This document shows positions 1 through 9,132 of a DNA stretch of 64,000 bases, in pieces. Source of the stretch: Roseicella aerolata (GTDB taxonomy: Bacteria; Pseudomonadota; Alphaproteobacteria; Acetobacterales; Acetobacteraceae); NCBI RefSeq assembly GCF_020523605.1, contig NZ_JAJAQI010000031.1:1-64000 (forward strand). The letters are read 5' to 3'. The position numbers were made by a program, and so were the translations under genes. Below the pieces are notes generated by a model. It did no database searches. It had not been told where the DNA came from and saw only the letters and a list, made by a program, of their open reading frames with translations. Position 1 is the first letter of the stretch; every line of letters begins with the position of its first letter.

Positions 1-117
1 AGGCCTGCCCACGACGCCACGCCATCGAAGCCTCCAGCCCAAGCTGGACACCTACGAATCACACCACCTCGCGCCGCAGCCAATCACAAGCCGATTCCAG
101 CCAGGGCTACTCGGGTC
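1..117. other. No supported gene; open frame into the window edge
   Basis: Plus frame 1 is open from the window edge and closes at the TAG at 118-120 that begins the first repeat copy (39 codons). By my count only about 54% of its third codon positions are G or C, far below the neighbouring genes, so I do not call it coding. It matters only because the same repeat supplies the stop codon of real genes elsewhere in the window. The preceding sequence would settle it. Confidence 0.3.
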
Positions 118-321
118 TAGAGCAGATCGCGGGAGGCCGTGAACGACCGGATGCGTGAATCTGCTCTGCCATCAAGGAACTACAGCGGATTGGCGTTCAA
201 GTTTGAACGCAATCCGCTGTAGAGCGGATCGCCGGTGGCCGTGAACGACCGAAGGCGTGAATCTGCTCGGAAAATAAGGAGCACCAGCGGATGGGCGTTC
301 AGACAGGAACGCAATCCGCTG
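118..321 (+). repeat. Composite palindromic repeat, two tandem copies
   Basis: Copy 1 has element A at 120-166 (bounded by GAGCAGAT and ATCTGCTC, with two CGTGAA words inside), a spacer, and palindrome B at 183-219 (CAGCGGAT to ATCCGCTG). Copy 2 has A at 222-268 and B at 285-321. A TAG overlaps the first G of both A elements. The second spacer contains AAGGAG upstream of an ATG inside B. The same two-part element recurs near 23.1, 35.9, 47.1, 54.3 and 62.3 kb. No transposase is nearby, so a REP/REPIN-like or terminator-like role is inference. Confidence 0.85.
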
Positions 322-396
322 AAGCCCTCCCGTGGCCCCGGCCATCCGATACATCCGGGGCGAGGTCACTCGCCTCGCCGCACAGGAGGGGGCGGG

Positions 397-825
397 CTAG
401 CCCAGCCGCCGCCTGGCCTCGGTCGCCAGCCGGTCCGCCCGTTCGTTCATCGGGTCGCCGGCATGGCCGCGGACCCAGCGCCACTCCACCTGATGCGGCT
501 TGGCCGCGGCCAGCAGGCGCTGCCACAGCTCCATGTTCGCGACTGGGTCCTTCGCGGCGTTGCGCCAGTTGTTGCGGACCCAGCCATTGATCCAGCGGCT
601 GATGCCGTTGCGGACATATTCGCTGTCCGTGTGCAGCACCACCTTGCAGGGCCGCTTCAGCGCCTCCAGCGCGCTGATCGCCGCCATCAGCTCCATCCGG
701 TTGTTGGTGGTCGCCGGATCGCCGCCCGAAAGCTCCTTCTCGACATCGCCGTATTTCAGGACCGCGGCCCAGCCGCCCGGCCCGGGATTCGGCTTGCAGC
801 CGCCATCCGTCCAGATCTCGACCAT
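397..825 (-). CDS. rnhA: Ribonuclease HI
   Basis: Cleaves the RNA strand of RNA-DNA hybrids in the cytoplasm, removing R-loops and primers. The 142-residue protein opens with the family signature [18 protein letters not shown] (first catalytic Asp about residue 7), followed by the acidic MELMAA and HTDSEY motifs and a final NERAD segment, all in the expected order. Length is typical of bacterial RNase HI. The frame can also be read from a TTG at 846, but the ATG at 825 lies 10 bases past the thrB stop and gives the usual N-terminus. It is the last gene of the ispH-thrB-rnhA run, an order common in alphaproteobacteria. Confidence 0.93.
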   Translation of the reverse strand: MVEIWTDGGCKPNPGPGGWAAVLKYGDVEKELSGGDPATTNNRMELMAAISALEALKRPCKVVLHTDSEYVRNGISRWINGWVRNNWRNAAKDPVANMELWQRLLAAAKPHQVEWRWVRGHAGDPMNERADRLATEARRRLG

Positions 826-835
826 CTGCGTCGTC

Positions 836-1816
836 TCAGAGGCCAAGGGAGGCAGGCCCCTCGGCGCGGGCGAAGAAGCGCAGCTTGCGCAAGTATTCCA
901 ACGGGTCCTTGCGCGTCACCAGCGCGCCGGCCGGCGTCGCGGTCCAGTCATACAGCCGGGTCAGCAGGAAGCGGATCGAAGCACCCCGGCAGAGCACCGG
1001 CAGGGCCTTCCGTTCGGCCTCGGAGAGGGGGCGGAGGCGCTGATAGGCCGAGAGCAGCGCATGCGCCTTGGTCACGTTGTAGGACCCGTCCGGTTCGAAG
1101 CACCAGGCATTCAGGCAGACCGCGATGTCATAGGCCAGCAGGTCGGTGCAGGCGAAGTAGAAGTCGATGAGGCCGGAGACGCGCGGCTTCCCCTCCGGCC
1201 CGTCCAGGAAGAAGACGTTGTCGGGGAAAAGGTCGGCATGGATCTGGCCGGTGGGCAGCGCGCCGGGCACCGGCCAGGTGGCGAGAATGCCGGCCAGCGC
1301 CCCGTCCAGTTCCGCGACCAGGCCGGGCTGCACCGCATCGCCGCCCGGTCGGCACCGGTCCAGCAGCGGCCCCCAGGCGGCCGGGCCCAGCCCGTTCGGC
1401 CGGACCTCATGGAAATCCGCGCCCGCCAGATGCAGCCGCGCCAGCGCGGCACCGAGCGGCGCGCAATGCTCCGGCCGCACCCGGCGTGGCCAGACGCCGG
1501 CCAGGAAGGTGCAGATCGCCGCCGGCCGGCCGGCGAGCGTCCGCAGCGCCTGCCCGTCCCGCGCCTTGACGGGCAGCGGGCAGTCGATGCCGCGTGCCGC
1601 GAGGTGCTCCATCAGGCCGAGGAACCAGGGCAGCTCGCGCGGATCGACCCGCTTCTCATAGAGGGTCAGGATGAAATCGCCGGCCTCGGTCTGCAGCGCG
1701 TAGTTGGAATTCTCCACGCCCTCGGCGATGCCGCGGAAGGCCCGCAGCGCGCCGAGCGGATAGGCGGCGAGGAAGGCGCGCAGCGCCTCATCCGTGACTT
1801 CGGTATAGACGGCCAT
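836..1816 (-). CDS. thrB: Homoserine kinase (APH-fold, ThrB type II)
   Basis: Phosphorylates L-homoserine with ATP in threonine biosynthesis. The 326-residue protein begins [20 protein letters not shown] and carries the aminoglycoside-phosphotransferase-like catalytic loop [12 protein letters not shown] with the metal-binding [10 protein letters not shown] segment, as expected for the alphaproteobacterial ThrB class rather than the GHMP kinase of enterobacteria. Length matches the family. It lies 89 bases downstream of ispH and 10 bases upstream of the preferred rnhA start, so the three genes are probably co-transcribed. Nothing is broken or missing. Confidence 0.92.
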   Translation of the reverse strand: MAVYTEVTDEALRAFLAAYPLGALRAFRGIAEGVENSNYALQTEAGDFILTLYEKRVDPRELPWFLGLMEHLAARGIDCPLPVKARDGQALRTLAGRPAAICTFLAGVWPRRVRPEHCAPLGAALARLHLAGADFHEVRPNGLGPAAWGPLLDRCRPGGDAVQPGLVAELDGALAGILATWPVPGALPTGQIHADLFPDNVFFLDGPEGKPRVSGLIDFYFACTDLLAYDIAVCLNAWCFEPDGSYNVTKAHALLSAYQRLRPLSEAERKALPVLCRGASIRFLLTRLYDWTATPAGALVTRKDPLEYLRKLRFFARAEGPASLGL

Positions 1817-1905
1817 GCGGGGCTTCTAACGCGGTCCGGCGCGCTCGCCCATGGGTTGCCTCGGCCCGCCGGCCAATGGCCGGGCCCATGGTCTCCCCGG
1901 CGCAC

Positions 1906-2889
1906 TCAGGCCTGCAGCCCCGCCGGCAGCTTGAAGGTGATCCGCTCCTCGGCGACGATCACTTCCTCGATCGCCACTTCGAAGCGCTCACGCAGCCGGG
2001 CCAGCACCTCCTCCACCAGCACCTCCGGCGCGCTGGCGCCGGCGGTGATGCCGATGGTGGACAGGCCGGTGGCCAGGGCGAGATCGAGGTCGCGGCCGCG
2101 CTGGACCATCACCGCCTTCGGGCAGCCGGCGCGCTCCGCCACCTCCACCAGCCGCAGGGAGTTGGAGGAGTTGGGCGCGCCCACCACCACCATCAGCTCC
2201 GCCCGCGGGGCGATGGCCTTCACCGCCGCCTGGCGGTTGGTGGTGGCGTAGCAGATATCCTCCTTCGCCGGCGCGTGGATGTCCGGGAAGCGCTCGCGCA
2301 GCGCCGCCACGATGCCGGCGGTGTCGTCCACCGAGAGGGTGGTCTGGGTGATGAAGGCGAGCGGCACGCCCTCCGGCACCGGCACGGTGCGGGCATGCGC
2401 CTCGTCCTCCACCAGGGTGACGGTGCCCGCGGGCAACTGGCCCATGGTGCCGACCACCTCCGGATGGCCCGCATGGCCGATCAGCAGGATGTGGCGGCCG
2501 CGGCCGAAATGCTGCTCGGCCTCCCGGTGCACCTTGCTGACCAGGGGGCAGGTGGCATCCAGGTAGAAGAGCTTGCGGCGGGTTGCCTCGGCCGGGACGG
2601 ATTTCGGCACCCCATGGGCGCTGAACACCACCGGCGCGTCGTCCGGCACCTCGTCCAGTTCCTCGACGAAGACCGCGCCCTGCCGTTCCAGGCTTTCGAC
2701 GACGAAGCGGTTGTGCACGATCTCATGCCGGACATACACAGGCGCGCCATAGCGGCGAATCGCCTCCTCGACGATCTTGATGGCGCGGTCCACGCCCGCG
2801 CAGAAGCCGCGGGGGCCGGCCATCAGGACATTCAGGCGGGGCTTGCCGCTGCCGGCTGCGCTGGGGCGGACGGGGGTGATCTGGTCCAT
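1906..2889 (-). CDS. ispH: 4-hydroxy-3-methylbut-2-enyl diphosphate reductase
   Basis: Last step of the MEP pathway: reduces HMBPP to isopentenyl and dimethylallyl diphosphate with a [4Fe-4S] enzyme. The cluster-binding regions are visible: [12 protein letters not shown] near the N-terminus, [11 protein letters not shown] in the middle and [10 protein letters not shown] toward the C-terminus. The ATG at 2889 gives 327 residues, the usual length. The frame stays open upstream to a TTG near 3000, but that extension ([13 protein letters not shown]...) is not family-like. It heads the minus-strand ispH-thrB-rnhA run, and a palindrome with TATAC at 2948-2969 lies just upstream. Confidence 0.95.
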   Translation of the reverse strand: MDQITPVRPSAAGSGKPRLNVLMAGPRGFCAGVDRAIKIVEEAIRRYGAPVYVRHEIVHNRFVVESLERQGAVFVEELDEVPDDAPVVFSAHGVPKSVPAEATRRKLFYLDATCPLVSKVHREAEQHFGRGRHILLIGHAGHPEVVGTMGQLPAGTVTLVEDEAHARTVPVPEGVPLAFITQTTLSVDDTAGIVAALRERFPDIHAPAKEDICYATTNRQAAVKAIAPRAELMVVVGAPNSSNSLRLVEVAERAGCPKAVMVQRGRDLDLALATGLSTIGITAGASAPEVLVEEVLARLRERFEVAIEEVIVAEERITFKLPAGLQA

Positions 2890-2947
2890 GGGTCGGGTTC
2901 GCTCGCGGGCCGCGGGTTGCCGTGCCGTGAGGCCGGCGGGCAGGGTG

Positions 2948-2969
2948 CCCCAGGGGTGTATACCTGGGG
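2948..2969. promoter_or_regulatory. Dyad between divergent ispH and lipoprotein genes
   Basis: CCCCAGG at 2948-2954 and CCTGGGG at 2963-2969 form an inverted repeat around GTGTATAC, the only A/T-rich core in this 125-bp divergent intergenic region. It could hold a -10 element for either direction or an operator. No family of regulator is recognised. Confidence 0.3.
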
Positions 2970-3014
2970 GGCACACTAGCCGCCGGGGCTTTGGGCTCAA
3001 GGGGGAAGATAGGG

Positions 3015-3551
3015 ATGGGTTGGAGGTTTGTCCTGGCCGCGCTGCCGCTGCTCACGCTCATGGGTTGCGGCAACACTGGCGATACGCGGCTGCCGGTTGC
3101 CTGCCCGCGCCCCAGCCTGCTGGCGGAGGGGGCCGACCTGACCCGCTATCGCCCCGGCCCGGTGCGGGACCTGACCGCGCTGGAATGGGATGCGCGCCTC
3201 ACCGGCATCAGCGGCGGCTGCAATCCCGGCCGCGGCAACCGCAGCATCGATGTCACGCTCTCGGCCGCCTTCACGGTGGAGCGCGGGGCGGGCGCGGAGG
3301 GGCGGGTGGTGGACCTGCCCTGGTTCGTCGCGGTGGTGGATGCGGAGAGCGAGCGCATCCTGGCCCGGCAGAATTTCGTCGAGCGCGTGACCTTCGCGCG
3401 CAACGAGATGCGCGTGACGGTCGACAGCGTGCCGGTCAGCCTGTCCCTGCCGGTCGGGGAGACCCGGCGCGCCGGCGACTACCGGATCTTCGTCTCCTTC
3501 CAACTGGATGAGGAGGACCTCGCGCTCAACCGCCGGCGCGGGCCGCGCTGA
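3015..3551 (+). CDS. Predicted lipoprotein, function unknown
   Basis: A 178-residue protein with a short basic start, a hydrophobic stretch and a lipobox LTLMGC, so the mature protein should begin at the Cys near residue 18 and be lipid-anchored in the envelope. The mature part reads as a soluble beta-rich domain with acidic and Arg-rich segments and no motif I can name. The ATG at 3015 is preferred over the upstream TTG at 2991 because it follows GGGGGAAG-like Shine-Dalgarno sequence and gives a compact signal peptide. A stem-loop follows the stop directly and the glycine riboswitch of gcvT comes next, so it is probably its own transcription unit. Confidence 0.75.
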   Translation: MGWRFVLAALPLLTLMGCGNTGDTRLPVACPRPSLLAEGADLTRYRPGPVRDLTALEWDARLTGISGGCNPGRGNRSIDVTLSAAFTVERGAGAEGRVVDLPWFVAVVDAESERILARQNFVERVTFARNEMRVTVDSVPVSLSLPVGETRRAGDYRIFVSFQLDEEDLALNRRRGPR

Positions 3552-3553
3552 GA

Positions 3554-3569
3554 CCCTTCCCAGGAAGGG
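3554..3569 (+). terminator. Stem-loop after the lipoprotein gene
   Basis: CCCTTCC / GGAAGGG with a 2-base loop, 3 bases after the stop codon. No T-run follows. The position suggests it ends the lipoprotein transcript before the riboswitch leader. Confidence 0.45.
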
Positions 3570-3654
3570 CCGACCTGCGGCCGGGTCTGGCGGGTGCTGC
3601 CCCGCAGCAGTTGCATGGGCGGGCCGGTCCGGGCTAGACGGGGATACCCGCTGA

Positions 3655-3875
3655 TCCCGCGCGGGAGAGAGGGGCTGCCCTGGCGACAGGCCGGCCTCCG
3701 CCGAAGGCGCAACCGGCCCCCGGAAACGCTCAGGCAGAAGGGCCGCGCGGGGAAGGGGCCTCTGGAAAGCCCACCGGCCTTTGCGGTTGCCGCAAGGCCC
3801 TGGCACCGACGGAGTAAGGCCCCGGCGACCGGGCGCCGAATCTCTCAGGTCACCGGACAGAGGGGGGCCACGGAC
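3655..3875 (+). ncRNA. Tandem glycine riboswitch (gcvT leader)
   Basis: Two glycine aptamers in series. The first holds GGGAGAGAG, CGCCGAAGGCGCAACCGG, AAACGCTCAGGCAGAAGGGC and CTCTGGAAAGCC. The second repeats the layout with CACCGACGGAGTAAGG, GCGCCGAATCTCTCAGGT and ACCGGACAGAGG. These match the conserved core of the gcvT RNA class: CCGAAGG-type loop, CTCTCAGG internal segment, closing purine-rich arm. It ends about 40 bases before the gcvT GTG. Known members switch the glycine cleavage operon on when glycine is high; that function here is inferred from position. Confidence 0.93.
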
Positions 3876-3912
3876 TAGCAACTCGCGCCGCGGCATCGCG
3901 GCTGGGGGACCC

Positions 3913-5031
3913 GTGGCCGAATCCGAATCGCTTCTCGAAACCCCGCTCGGGGCCCTGCATCGCAGCCTCGGCGGGCGCATGGTGCCCTTCGCCGGCTATG
4001 CCATGCCGGTGCAGTACCCGGCCGGCATCATGGCCGAGCACCTGCACTGCCGCAGCGCGGCAGCACTCTTCGACGTCTCCCATATGGGACAGGCGGAGAT
4101 CCTGGGCGCCGAGGGGGCGGAGGATGCCGCGGCGGCGCTGGAGCGCGTCACGCCCGCCGATATCCGCGCGCTGAAGCCCGGCCGGCAGCGCTACGGCCTG
4201 CTGATGACGCCCGAGGGCGGCATCTTCGACGACTTCATGGTGGCCAATCTCGGCGACCGGCTGTTCCTGGTGGTGAATGCCAGCCGCAAGCACCTGGACT
4301 TCCCGCTGATCGAGGCCGCCCTGCCGGCCGGCGTCACGCTGCGCCCGCTGCCGGACCGGGCGCTGCTGGCGCTGCAGGGCCCGGGCGTCGAGGCGGCGAT
4401 CGCCCCGCTCGCCCCGGCGCTCGCGGCGCTCTCCTTCATGGGCGTGGCGCGGGCCGAGATCGCCGGCATCCCGGTGCTTGCCTCCCGCTCCGGCTACACC
4501 GGGGAGGACGGGTTCGAGATCAGCGTCGCCGCCGAACAGGCCGAGGCGCTGGCGAAGGCCCTGCTGGCCCTGCCGGGCGTGCAGCCCGCCGGGCTCGGCG
4601 CGCGCGATTCGCTGCGGCTGGAGGCGGGGCTCTGCCTCTACGGCCAGGACATCGACGAGACGACGAGCCCGGTCGAGGCGGCGCTCACCTGGGCCATCGG
4701 CAAGCGCCGTCGCATGGACTGGGACTTCCCCGGCGCCGGGCGGGTGCGGGAGGAGCTGGCGAACGGACCGAAGCGGCTGCGCGTCGGCCTGAAGCCGGAA
4801 GGCCGCCAGCCCGCCCGCGCCCATACCCCGATCCAGGCCGCCGACGGCACGCCGATCGGCGAGGTCACCTCCGGCGGCTTCGGCCCCTCCCTCAATGGCC
4901 CCATGGCCATGGGCTATGTCGCCCGCCCCCATGCCGGGGACGGCACGGCGCTGGAACTGCTGGTGCGCGGCAAGGCGCTGCCGGCCCGCGTCGCCGCCAC
5001 CCCCTTCGTCCCCCACCGCTACAAGCGCTGA
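3913..5031 (+). CDS. gcvT: Glycine cleavage system T protein (aminomethyltransferase)
   Basis: Transfers the methylene group from aminomethyl-lipoyl GcvH to tetrahydrofolate, releasing ammonia. The protein of 372 residues begins at a GTG (VAESESLLETPLGALH) 5 bases after GGGGGA. Longer in-frame starts would lie inside the riboswitch. Family features seen: FAGYAMPVQYP, LFDVSHMGQ near residue 53, a central YGLLMTPEGGIFDD segment, GYTGEDGFEI, and the C-terminal GEVTSGGFGPSLN barrel motif. Length is normal for the family. It is the first gene of gcvTHP, 16 bases ahead of gcvH, behind a glycine riboswitch. Confidence 0.95.
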   Translation: MAESESLLETPLGALHRSLGGRMVPFAGYAMPVQYPAGIMAEHLHCRSAAALFDVSHMGQAEILGAEGAEDAAAALERVTPADIRALKPGRQRYGLLMTPEGGIFDDFMVANLGDRLFLVVNASRKHLDFPLIEAALPAGVTLRPLPDRALLALQGPGVEAAIAPLAPALAALSFMGVARAEIAGIPVLASRSGYTGEDGFEISVAAEQAEALAKALLALPGVQPAGLGARDSLRLEAGLCLYGQDIDETTSPVEAALTWAIGKRRRMDWDFPGAGRVREELANGPKRLRVGLKPEGRQPARAHTPIQAADGTPIGEVTSGGFGPSLNGPMAMGYVARPHAGDGTALELLVRGKALPARVAATPFVPHRYKR

Positions 5032-5047
5032 CCCAGGAGCCGCTCCC

Positions 5048-5425
5048 ATGCCCGAGCTGAGGTTCACCAAGGATCATGAGTGGGTCCGCCAGGACGGCGA
5101 TGCCGCGGTGATCGGCATCACCGACCATGCGCAGAACGCGCTGGGCGACGTGGTCTTCGTCGACCTGCCGGAGGTCGGCCGGGAGGTCGCGGCCGGCGAG
5201 GCCTGCGCCGTGGTGGAGAGCGTGAAGGCCGCCTCCGACGTCTATGCCCCGATTGCGGGCCGGATCGTCGAGGTGAACAGCGCCCTCACGGAGGATCCCG
5301 GCCTGATCAACCGCGAGCCGAGCGGCGAGGGCTGGTTCTTCAAGTTGGAGCCGAAGGACCCGGCCGAGATCGCCGCGCTCATGGACGACGCGGCCTATGC
5401 CCGCTTCGTGGAGAGCCAGGCATGA
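5048..5425 (+). CDS. gcvH: Glycine cleavage system H protein
   Basis: Lipoyl carrier that shuttles the aminomethyl group between GcvP, GcvT and the lipoamide dehydrogenase. The 125-residue protein starts at ATG ([13 protein letters not shown]), the standard opening. The lipoylated lysine is Lys60 in [10 protein letters not shown]. Downstream the conserved [15 protein letters not shown] region is intact. It sits 16 bases after gcvT, and its TGA overlaps the gcvP start as ATGA, so the two are probably translationally coupled. Confidence 0.96.
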   Translation: MPELRFTKDHEWVRQDGDAAVIGITDHAQNALGDVVFVDLPEVGREVAAGEACAVVESVKAASDVYAPIAGRIVEVNSALTEDPGLINREPSGEGWFFKLEPKDPAEIAALMDDAAYARFVESQA

Positions 5426-8373
5426 GCGCGTCCGATCACGGAGGTGCAGGGGACCGGAGCCTGAATCGGCCGCGCCCGGACGGCGCCCTTGCCGAGCTTG
5501 CGGCGCTGGAGGACCACGCGGAATTCGCCCGCCGGCATATCGGGCCGGGCCCGGACGACATCGCCGAGATGCTGAAGGTGGTGGGCGCCGAGAGCCTTGA
5601 GGCCATGGCGGCGCGCACCGTGCCTGCGGCCATCGCGGGGGCCGACCTCTCGGCCCTGCCGCCGCCGGCGACCGAGGCGGAGGTCATCGCCGAATTGCGC
5701 GCGCTGTCCGAGAGGAACATCCGGAAGAAGTCGCTCATCGGCCTCGGCTATCACGGCACCCACACGCCGCCGGTCATCCTGCGCAACGTGCTGGAGAATC
5801 CGGGCTGGTACACCGCCTACACGCCCTATCAGGCGGAGATCGCCCAGGGACGGCTGGAGGCGCTGGTCAACTTCCAGACCATGGTGAGCGAGCTGGCCGG
5901 CCTGGCGGTCGCCAATGCCTCGCTGCTCGATGAGGGCACCGCGGCGGCCGAGGCCGTCGCGCTGGCGCATGCCGCGCACAAGGCCAAGGGCGACACGCTG
6001 CTGGTCGCGGCCGACCTGCATCCGCAGACGCTGGCCGTGGTGCGGGTGCGGGCCGAGCCCGTCGGCATCAAGGTCCTGGTCGTTCCGCCGACAGAGATCG
6101 CGGCGCGGGCCGGCGCGGAGAAACCCTTCGCCGTGCTGCTGCAATATCCGGGCACGACCGGCGAGGTGCGCGACCTCGCGCCCGAGATCGCGGCGGCGCA
6201 TGCCGCCGGCGCCCTCGCCATCGTCGCGGCCGACCCTCTCAGCCTCTGCCTGCTGACCCCGCCGGGCGAGATGGGCGCCGATGTGGTGGTGGGCTCCACC
6301 CAGCGCTTCGGCGTGCCGCTCGGCTATGGCGGCCCGCATGCCGGCTACATCGCGGTGAAGGACGCGCTGAAGCGACTGCTGCCGGGGCGTCTGGTCGGCG
6401 TCTCGGTCGATGCGGCGGGCAGCCCGGCCATGCGCCTCGCCCTGCAGACGCGCGAGCAGCATATCCGGCGGGAGAAGGCGACCTCCAACATCTGCACCGC
6501 GCAGGTGCTGCTGGCCGTCATGGCCAGCATGTACGCCGTGTGGCATGGGCCGGAGGGGCTGCGGCGCATCGCCCGGCGCGTCTCGCTGCAGGCGCGGCTG
6601 CTGGCGGCGGCGGCGAAGCGCGGCGGCTTCGCGCTGCGGCACGAGGCCTTCTTCGACACCATAGCGATCGAGGCGGGCGACCGGGCCGAGGCGCTGGTGG
6701 AGCGCGCCCTGGCCCGCGGCTTCAACCTGCGGCGCGAGGCCGGGCTGGTCTGCATCGCGCTCGATGAGACCGTCACGCGGGACGACCTGGCTTCCCTCGC
6801 CAGCCTGCTGGGCGGCGGTGCGCTGGACGGGCTGGCACCGGCGGGCGGCCCGCCCGAGGCGCTGGCGCGGACGAGCCCCTTCTGCACGGCCGAGGTGTTC
6901 AACAGCCACCACAGCGAGCACGCCATGCTCCGCTACCTGAGGCGGCTGGAGGACAAGGACGTCGCGCTGAACCGCAGCATGATCCCGCTGGGGTCCTGCA
7001 CGATGAAGCTGAACGCGACGGCGGAGATGATCCCCGTCACCTTCCCGGGCTTCGCGGACATCCACCCCTTCGCGCCGGCGGACCAGGCGACCGGCTACCT
7101 GGAGATGATCAAGCGTCTTGAGGGCTGGCTCTGCGCCGTCACCGGCTTCGCCGCCGTCTCCCTGCAGCCCAATGCCGGCAGCCAGGGCGAGTATGCCGGG
7201 CTGCTGGCGATCCGCGCCTTCCACCGCGCGCGGGGCGAGGGGCATCGCGACATCTGCCTGATCCCGTCCTCGGCGCATGGCACCAACCCGGCCAGCGCGG
7301 TGATGGCGGGGATGAAGGTGGTGGTCGTCGGCTGCGACCGCGACGGCAATGTGGACCTGGCGGACCTGAAGGCGAAGGCGGAGCAGGTCTCGGGCAGGCT
7401 GGCGGCGCTGATGGTCACCTACCCCAGCACGCATGGCGTGTTCGAGGAGGAGATCCGCGAGATCTGCGGAACGATCCATGCGCATGGCGGCCAGGTCTAT
7501 ATGGACGGCGCCAACATGAACGCGCAGGTCGGCCTGACCAGCCCGGCCGCGATCGGCGCCGATGTCTGCCACCTGAACCTGCACAAGACCTTCTGCATCC
7601 CGCATGGCGGCGGCGGCCCGGGCGTCGGTCCGATCGGCGTCGCCGCCCACCTGGCGCCGCACCTGCCGAACCACCCGCTGCACCCCGAGGCCGGGCCGGC
7701 GACGGGCTATGGCCCGGTCTCGGCCGCGCCCTTCGGCAGCGCCGCCATCCTGCCCATCTCCTATGCCTATATCCGCATGATGGGCGCGGAGGGCCTGACG
7801 CGGGCGACCCAGGTGGCGATCCTCAACGCCAACTACGTGGCGAAGCGGCTGGAGGCGCACTACCCCGTGCTGTATCGCGGCGCGCGCGGCATGGTGGCGC
7901 ATGAATGCATCCTCGACTGCCGCGGCTTCCAGCAGGGCGGCGGCGTGCTGGTCGAGGACATCGCCAAGCGGCTGCAGGACTACGGCTACCACGCCCCCAC
8001 CATGTCCTGGCCGGTGGCGGGCACGCTGATGGTGGAGCCGACCGAGAGCGAGCCGAAGGAGGAGCTGGACCGCTTCTGCGACGCCATGATCGCCATCCGC
8101 GCCGAGATCCGGGCGGTGGAGCAGGGCCGCGCCGACAAGGCGGACAACCCGCTGAAGAACGCCCCGCACACCGCGGCCGAGGTGATGGCGGCGGAGTGGA
8201 AGCACCCCTACAGCCGGGAGGAAGCCGCCTTCCCGCTGCCCTTCGTCCGCGCGCACAAATACTGGCCGCCGGTCAAGCGCGTGGACAATGTCCATGGCGA
8301 CCGCAACCTGGTCTGCACCTGCGCGCCGCTGGAGGAATATGCGGAGCGGATGCAGCTTCAGGCGGCGGAGTGA
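5422..8373 (+). CDS. gcvP: Glycine dehydrogenase (decarboxylating), one-chain P protein
   Basis: PLP enzyme that decarboxylates glycine and loads the aminomethyl group on the lipoyl arm of GcvH. The ATG at 5422 overlaps the gcvH stop and gives 983 residues, the length of the homodimeric single-chain form; many bacteria split this into gcvPA/gcvPB. The N-terminal half shows [24 protein letters not shown] and [18 protein letters not shown]. The C-terminal half has [10 protein letters not shown] and the PLP-binding [18 protein letters not shown] with Lys about residue 722. Its final codon overlaps the GTG of the Nudix gene, and a 57-bp tandem repeat starts 4 bases past its stop. Confidence 0.96.
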   Translation: MSASDHGGAGDRSLNRPRPDGALAELAALEDHAEFARRHIGPGPDDIAEMLKVVGAESLEAMAARTVPAAIAGADLSALPPPATEAEVIAELRALSERNIRKKSLIGLGYHGTHTPPVILRNVLENPGWYTAYTPYQAEIAQGRLEALVNFQTMVSELAGLAVANASLLDEGTAAAEAVALAHAAHKAKGDTLLVAADLHPQTLAVVRVRAEPVGIKVLVVPPTEIAARAGAEKPFAVLLQYPGTTGEVRDLAPEIAAAHAAGALAIVAADPLSLCLLTPPGEMGADVVVGSTQRFGVPLGYGGPHAGYIAVKDALKRLLPGRLVGVSVDAAGSPAMRLALQTREQHIRREKATSNICTAQVLLAVMASMYAVWHGPEGLRRIARRVSLQARLLAAAAKRGGFALRHEAFFDTIAIEAGDRAEALVERALARGFNLRREAGLVCIALDETVTRDDLASLASLLGGGALDGLAPAGGPPEALARTSPFCTAEVFNSHHSEHAMLRYLRRLEDKDVALNRSMIPLGSCTMKLNATAEMIPVTFPGFADIHPFAPADQATGYLEMIKRLEGWLCAVTGFAAVSLQPNAGSQGEYAGLLAIRAFHRARGEGHRDICLIPSSAHGTNPASAVMAGMKVVVVGCDRDGNVDLADLKAKAEQVSGRLAALMVTYPSTHGVFEEEIREICGTIHAHGGQVYMDGANMNAQVGLTSPAAIGADVCHLNLHKTFCIPHGGGGPGVGPIGVAAHLAPHLPNHPLHPEAGPATGYGPVSAAPFGSAAILPISYAYIRMMGAEGLTRATQVAILNANYVAKRLEAHYPVLYRGARGMVAHECILDCRGFQQGGGVLVEDIAKRLQDYGYHAPTMSWPVAGTLMVEPTESEPKEELDRFCDAMIAIRAEIRAVEQGRADKADNPLKNAPHTAAEVMAAEWKHPYSREEAAFPLPFVRAHKYWPPVKRVDNVHGDRNLVCTCAPLEEYAERMQLQAAE

Positions 8374-9128
8374 CCGGAGCAGGATCGCCCGAGGCCGCCC
8401 CGGCCGAAGGGCGTGAATCCTGCGATCAGACATCAGCAGGATCGCCCGAGGCCGCCCCGGCCGAAGGGCGAGACTCCTGCGATCAGACATCAGCAGGATC
8501 GCCCGGGGCCGCTCCGGCCGAAGGGCGAGACTCCTGCGATCAGACATCCTGGCCGCGGGGTCCGCTGCCCGAGGGGGAGAGGCCCTGGAAGGTCCTCTCC
8601 CGCCGCGAGGTGGTGCGCAACCGCCACCTGAACCTGGATGCCGAAGTGGTCGAGACGCGCAGCGGCGCGGTGCTCGACCCCTACTGGGTCATGTCCTATC
8701 CGGACTGGGTGCTGGTGGTGGCGCTGACGCCGGATGACCGGCTGGTGCTGGTCCGGCAATGGCGCCAGGGCGCCAGGACCTGGGTGCTGGAGCCACCCGG
8801 CGGCGTGATGGACGAGGGCGAGGCCGATCCCTGCGCCACCGCGGAACGCGAACTGCGGGAGGAGACCGGCTATGTCGCCGCGACGCTGCGGTTGGTCGGC
8901 TCCATCTGGTCCGACCCGGCGCACAACACCAACCGCATCCATATCGTGCTGGCGGAGGGTGCGACGGATACCGGCGCGCATGACCGCGAGGCGGGGGAGG
9001 AGCTGGAAACCGTGATCATGCCCCTCGCCGAGGCGCTGGCGGGGGTCGCGCGCGGTCTCTTCGTCCATGCCATGCATCTCGGCGGCCTGCTGCTGGGGCT
9101 GCAGGCCGCCGGCAGGATCCGGTTCTGA
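8370..9128 (+). CDS. Nudix hydrolase with a repeat-derived N-terminal extension
   Basis: A Nudix enzyme, probably an ADP-ribose or nucleoside-diphosphate-sugar pyrophosphatase by resemblance; the substrate is not determined. The Nudix box (about residues 144-168) reads GVMDEGE...RELREETGY, with 8 rather than 7 residues between the first Glu and the Arg. The conserved upstream part [18 protein letters not shown] is typical. The only reasonable start in frame is the GTG at 8370, which overlaps the gcvP stop as GTGA. That start makes the first ~60 residues three 19-residue copies of [19 protein letters not shown] and variants. A non-canonical start after the repeats is the alternative. Nudix identity is firm, the N-terminus is not. 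Confidence 0.8.
   Translation: MTGAGSPEAAPAEGRESCDQTSAGSPEAAPAEGRDSCDQTSAGSPGAAPAEGRDSCDQTSWPRGPLPEGERPWKVLSRREVVRNRHLNLDAEVVETRSGAVLDPYWVMSYPDWVLVVALTPDDRLVLVRQWRQGARTWVLEPPGGVMDEGEADPCATAERELREETGYVAATLRLVGSIWSDPAHNTNRIHIVLAEGATDTGAHDREAGEELETVIMPLAEALAGVARGLFVHAMHLGGLLLGLQAAGRIRF
8378..8548 (+). repeat. 57-bp tandem repeat, three copies
   Basis: Copies begin at 8378, 8435 and 8492, each starting AGCAGGATCGCCCGAGGCCG and differing at only a few positions. Each copy resembles element A of the composite repeat (AGCAGATCGC, GGCCG, GAAGGGCGTGAAT, CCTGC). The unit is a multiple of three and open in the Nudix reading frame, so it reads as protein sequence if translation starts at 8370. Confidence 0.9.
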
Positions 9129-9132
9129 GCCG

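Noticed and set aside
118-321. Insertion sequence ends
   Set aside because: Palindromes look like IS or REP ends, but no transposase or target duplication is seen at any copy.
5395-8547. Long minus-strand open frame opposite gcvP (about 1,050 codons)
   Set aside because: Arg/His/Gln-rich shadow of a high-GC gene, with no motif; gcvP on the plus strand is unmistakable.
8378-8548. CRISPR array
   Set aside because: Direct repeats are contiguous with no spacers, in a gene junction. The same holds for 40953-41104.
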